Shown here one piece after another: positions 63,160 to 64,000 of a DNA stretch of 64,000 bases (its first letter is position 1; every line of letters starts with the position of its first letter). Position numbers and translations under genes: made by a program. The notes under the pieces were generated by a model. That model was not told the origin of the DNA. It was given only the letters and a program-made list of their open reading frames with translations, and made no database searches. This stretch comes from Lachnospiraceae bacterium. GTDB taxonomy: Bacteria; Bacillota; Clostridia; Lachnospirales; Lachnospiraceae. The stretch is taken from the NCBI GenBank assembly GCA_017460885.1, contig JAFUAB010000021.1, forward strand, positions 1 to 64,000, in the 5' to 3' direction.

Positions 63160-63600
63160 TCAGTCAAAGTCTGCCGGATCCACGTCATCCGGAACAGCTC
63201 CCGCACCGATATTGAGCATATTCATGGTCCTGCGCTTGATCCTTGCCTTCTCCGAAGCCTCAAGAATGAAATTCTTGACCTCCCTGGAATGCTTTATATG
63301 CTTCAGTTCGATCTTAGGTGTGGTCACATCTCCCGTAAAGCAGGTGATGGTTCCCAGTCCTGCCATACGCTCCAGAAGGGTGGCCTTGTACTGAACATCC
63401 TGAACCTTATACATATAACAGTCGTCCTCATCCTTTGTAAAGAATCCGGTATCGACCGTCAGCATATCCTCTCCTACCGTGTATTTGGTAAAAGTAAACG
63501 GCAGACCGAAGAGCAGCCATCTCTTTCTTTCCACATATTGCCTGGGGCCTGCCTGGCCGGCGCTTTCCGTACCCGTATTTACCGTATTCTCCTCACTCAT
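63160..63600 (-). CDS. Bacterial PH-domain (DUF304-like) protein
   Basis: 146 residues. After a disordered N-terminus, the sequence follows the pattern of bacterial PH domains: FTKYTVGEDMLTVDTGFFTK, DCYMYKVQDVQYKATLLERM, GLGTITCFTGDVTTPKIELK, HIKHSREVKNFILEAS. No membrane helix, unlike many YdbT-type relatives. It leads the folate operon, with element B as its leader. Function unknown. Confidence 0.7.
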   Translation of the reverse strand: MSEENTVNTGTESAGQAGPRQYVERKRWLLFGLPFTFTKYTVGEDMLTVDTGFFTKDEDDCYMYKVQDVQYKATLLERMAGLGTITCFTGDVTTPKIELKHIKHSREVKNFILEASEKARIKRRTMNMLNIGAGAVPDDVDPADFD

Positions 63601-63603
63601 CTC

Positions 63604-63717
63604 TTATCCTCCGTTTGTAAATATATAGTCAACTAATTTAGTAATTGCCGTATGGCGAGCCAAAATCGGGATTGGAAATGCATCCATGCATTTCCGAACA
63701 ATCCCTTGACCATCCAT
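63604..63717 (-). other. Short open frame through element B, ending before the next start codon
   Basis: Same frame as in element A: ATG at 63717, 37 codons starting MDGQGIVRKCMD and ending DYIFTNGG, TAA at 63606-63604, 3 nt before the ATG of the PH-domain gene. No clear ribosome site. It may be chance; the frame in both copies is shared because the element is nearly identical. Confidence 0.25.
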
Positions 63718-63779
63718 GGTAACTTGAATTTATGGCAGTTATGGCTCGACAAAGTGCAATTACTTAATTCGTTTACTAT
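63625..63779 (-). mobile_element. 155-bp inverted-repeat element, copy B
   Basis: Inverted copy of the element at 57286-57440, differing only at two positions (one near the outer end of an arm, one in the other arm). On the minus strand it has the same orientation relative to transcription as copy A. Palindrome core at 63674-63695. Flanks fit a TA duplication (TA at 63624-63625 and 63779-63780). It lies between a promoter and the PH-domain gene. Confidence 0.8.
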
Positions 63780-63791
63780 ATTTCAAGGCTT

Positions 63792-63821
63792 AGTATACCA
63801 TATTAATCTTATGATTGAAAA
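63792..63821 (-). promoter_or_regulatory. Promoter upstream of element B
   Basis: Minus strand TTTTCA (63816-63821), 18-bp spacer, TATACT (63792-63797) with an extended TGG just before it. Transcription would begin about 63785 and pass through the entire element B into the PH-folC-folPK operon. Confidence 0.6.
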
Positions 63822-63843
63822 CACATCCTGTTTTTGATATACT
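63815..63843 (+). promoter_or_regulatory. Promoter of nitroreductase gene
   Basis: TTGAAA (63815-63820), 17-bp spacer, TATACT (63838-63843). Its -35 box overlaps the -35 of the divergent minus-strand promoter, so the two are probably mutually exclusive for polymerase. Confidence 0.75.
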
Positions 63844-63872
63844 TGTTTGGAATAAGTTTTCAGGAGGTGCTC

Positions 63873-64000
63873 ATGACTGTTCAGGAATGTATCAGAACCC
63901 GCAGAAGTATTCGTAAATTCAAACCAACCCCTATCGATCATGCTGTAATAGAGGAGATCATCTCCGATACCGCCATGACCCCGAGCTGGAAAAATTCCCA
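63873..64000 (+). CDS. Nitroreductase family protein (5' part)
   Basis: Only the first 42 residues are in the window: MTVQECIRTRRSIRKFKPTP, then a helix and TPSWKNSQ, the FMN-binding start of nitroreductase-like flavoproteins (RRSIRKF binds FMN phosphate). ATG preceded by CAGGAGGTGCTC. It runs off the right edge. Confidence 0.9.
   Translation, partial: MTVQECIRTRRSIRKFKPTPIDHAVIEEIISDTAMTPSWKNS

Overview
The window looks like the chromosome of a motile, flagellated Clostridia bacterium, most likely a Lachnospiraceae member. The evidence is a Bacillus-type fla/che operon layout, CodY, CheC/CheD/FliY chemotaxis proteins, a SigD-type sigma factor, near-consensus TTGACA/TATAAT promoters, strong AGGAGG ribosome sites and a moderate G+C content. 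No sporulation gene is seen, although gpr and spoIIP often sit beside lepA in spore-formers. Base 1 coincides with the first base of a repeat, which suggests a contig end.

Layout. (1) 1-1.3 kb: rplM-rpsI on the minus strand, ending in an unusually elaborate nested inverted repeat and terminator. (2) 1.3-36.7 kb: one minus-strand fla/che block of about 41 genes. In transcription order it is flgB-flgC-fliE-fliF-fliG-fliH-fliI-fliJ-ylxF/motE-fliK-flgD-(flagellar operon protein)-flgE, a hairpin, flbD-motA-motB-fliL-fliM-fliY-cheY-fliO-fliP-fliQ-fliR-flhB-flhA-flhF-flhG-(PilZ)-cheB-cheA-cheW-cheC-cheD-(unknown)-sigD-(FapA)-(unknown)-(SwrB-like)-(YceG-like). It holds the basal body, rod and hook, export gate and ATPase, C ring, stator, most of chemotaxis and the late sigma factor. 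Flagellin, filament cap, hook-filament junction proteins, FlgM and CheR are not here. (3) 36.9-42.8 kb: codY and topA on the minus strand, and comM-dprA divergent from topA. dprA, topA, codY and flgB are neighbours in Bacillus subtilis too, so this is ancestral linkage. (4) 42.8-50.1 kb: a minus-strand operon of a substrate-binding lipoprotein, a membrane sensor-like protein, lepA, hemW, a degenerate HD-GYP-like protein and pilT. (5) 50.3-57.2 kb: carD (+) convergent with rpsT (-), then pheA-ppx-ppk1-maf-small ORF (-).

(6) 57.2-64 kb is the most unusual part. Two nearly identical 155-bp elements (153 of 155 bases, with 40-bp terminal inverted repeats) lie 6.2 kb apart in inverted orientation. 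Each sits between a promoter -10 box and the ribosome site of the next gene, so each should form almost the whole 5' leader of its transcript, in the same orientation relative to transcription. One leads into a TolB/DUF5050-like protein (+). The other leads into a PH-domain protein, folC, a folP-folK fusion and a large low-complexity membrane protein (-). The two units converge. In both leaders a short open frame of 37-38 codons runs through the element and stops at, or 3 nt before, the downstream start codon. A nitroreductase gene begins at the right edge.

Adaptation appears to use CheC, CheD and CheB, with FliY as a motor-bound CheY-P phosphatase. A PilZ protein in the operon and the HD-GYP-like protein point to c-di-GMP links. 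The stator pair resembles the PomAB type. The only stretch over 300 bases without a conventional gene is 57140-57460, which holds two promoters and one 155-bp element. No rRNA, tRNA or CRISPR array was seen.
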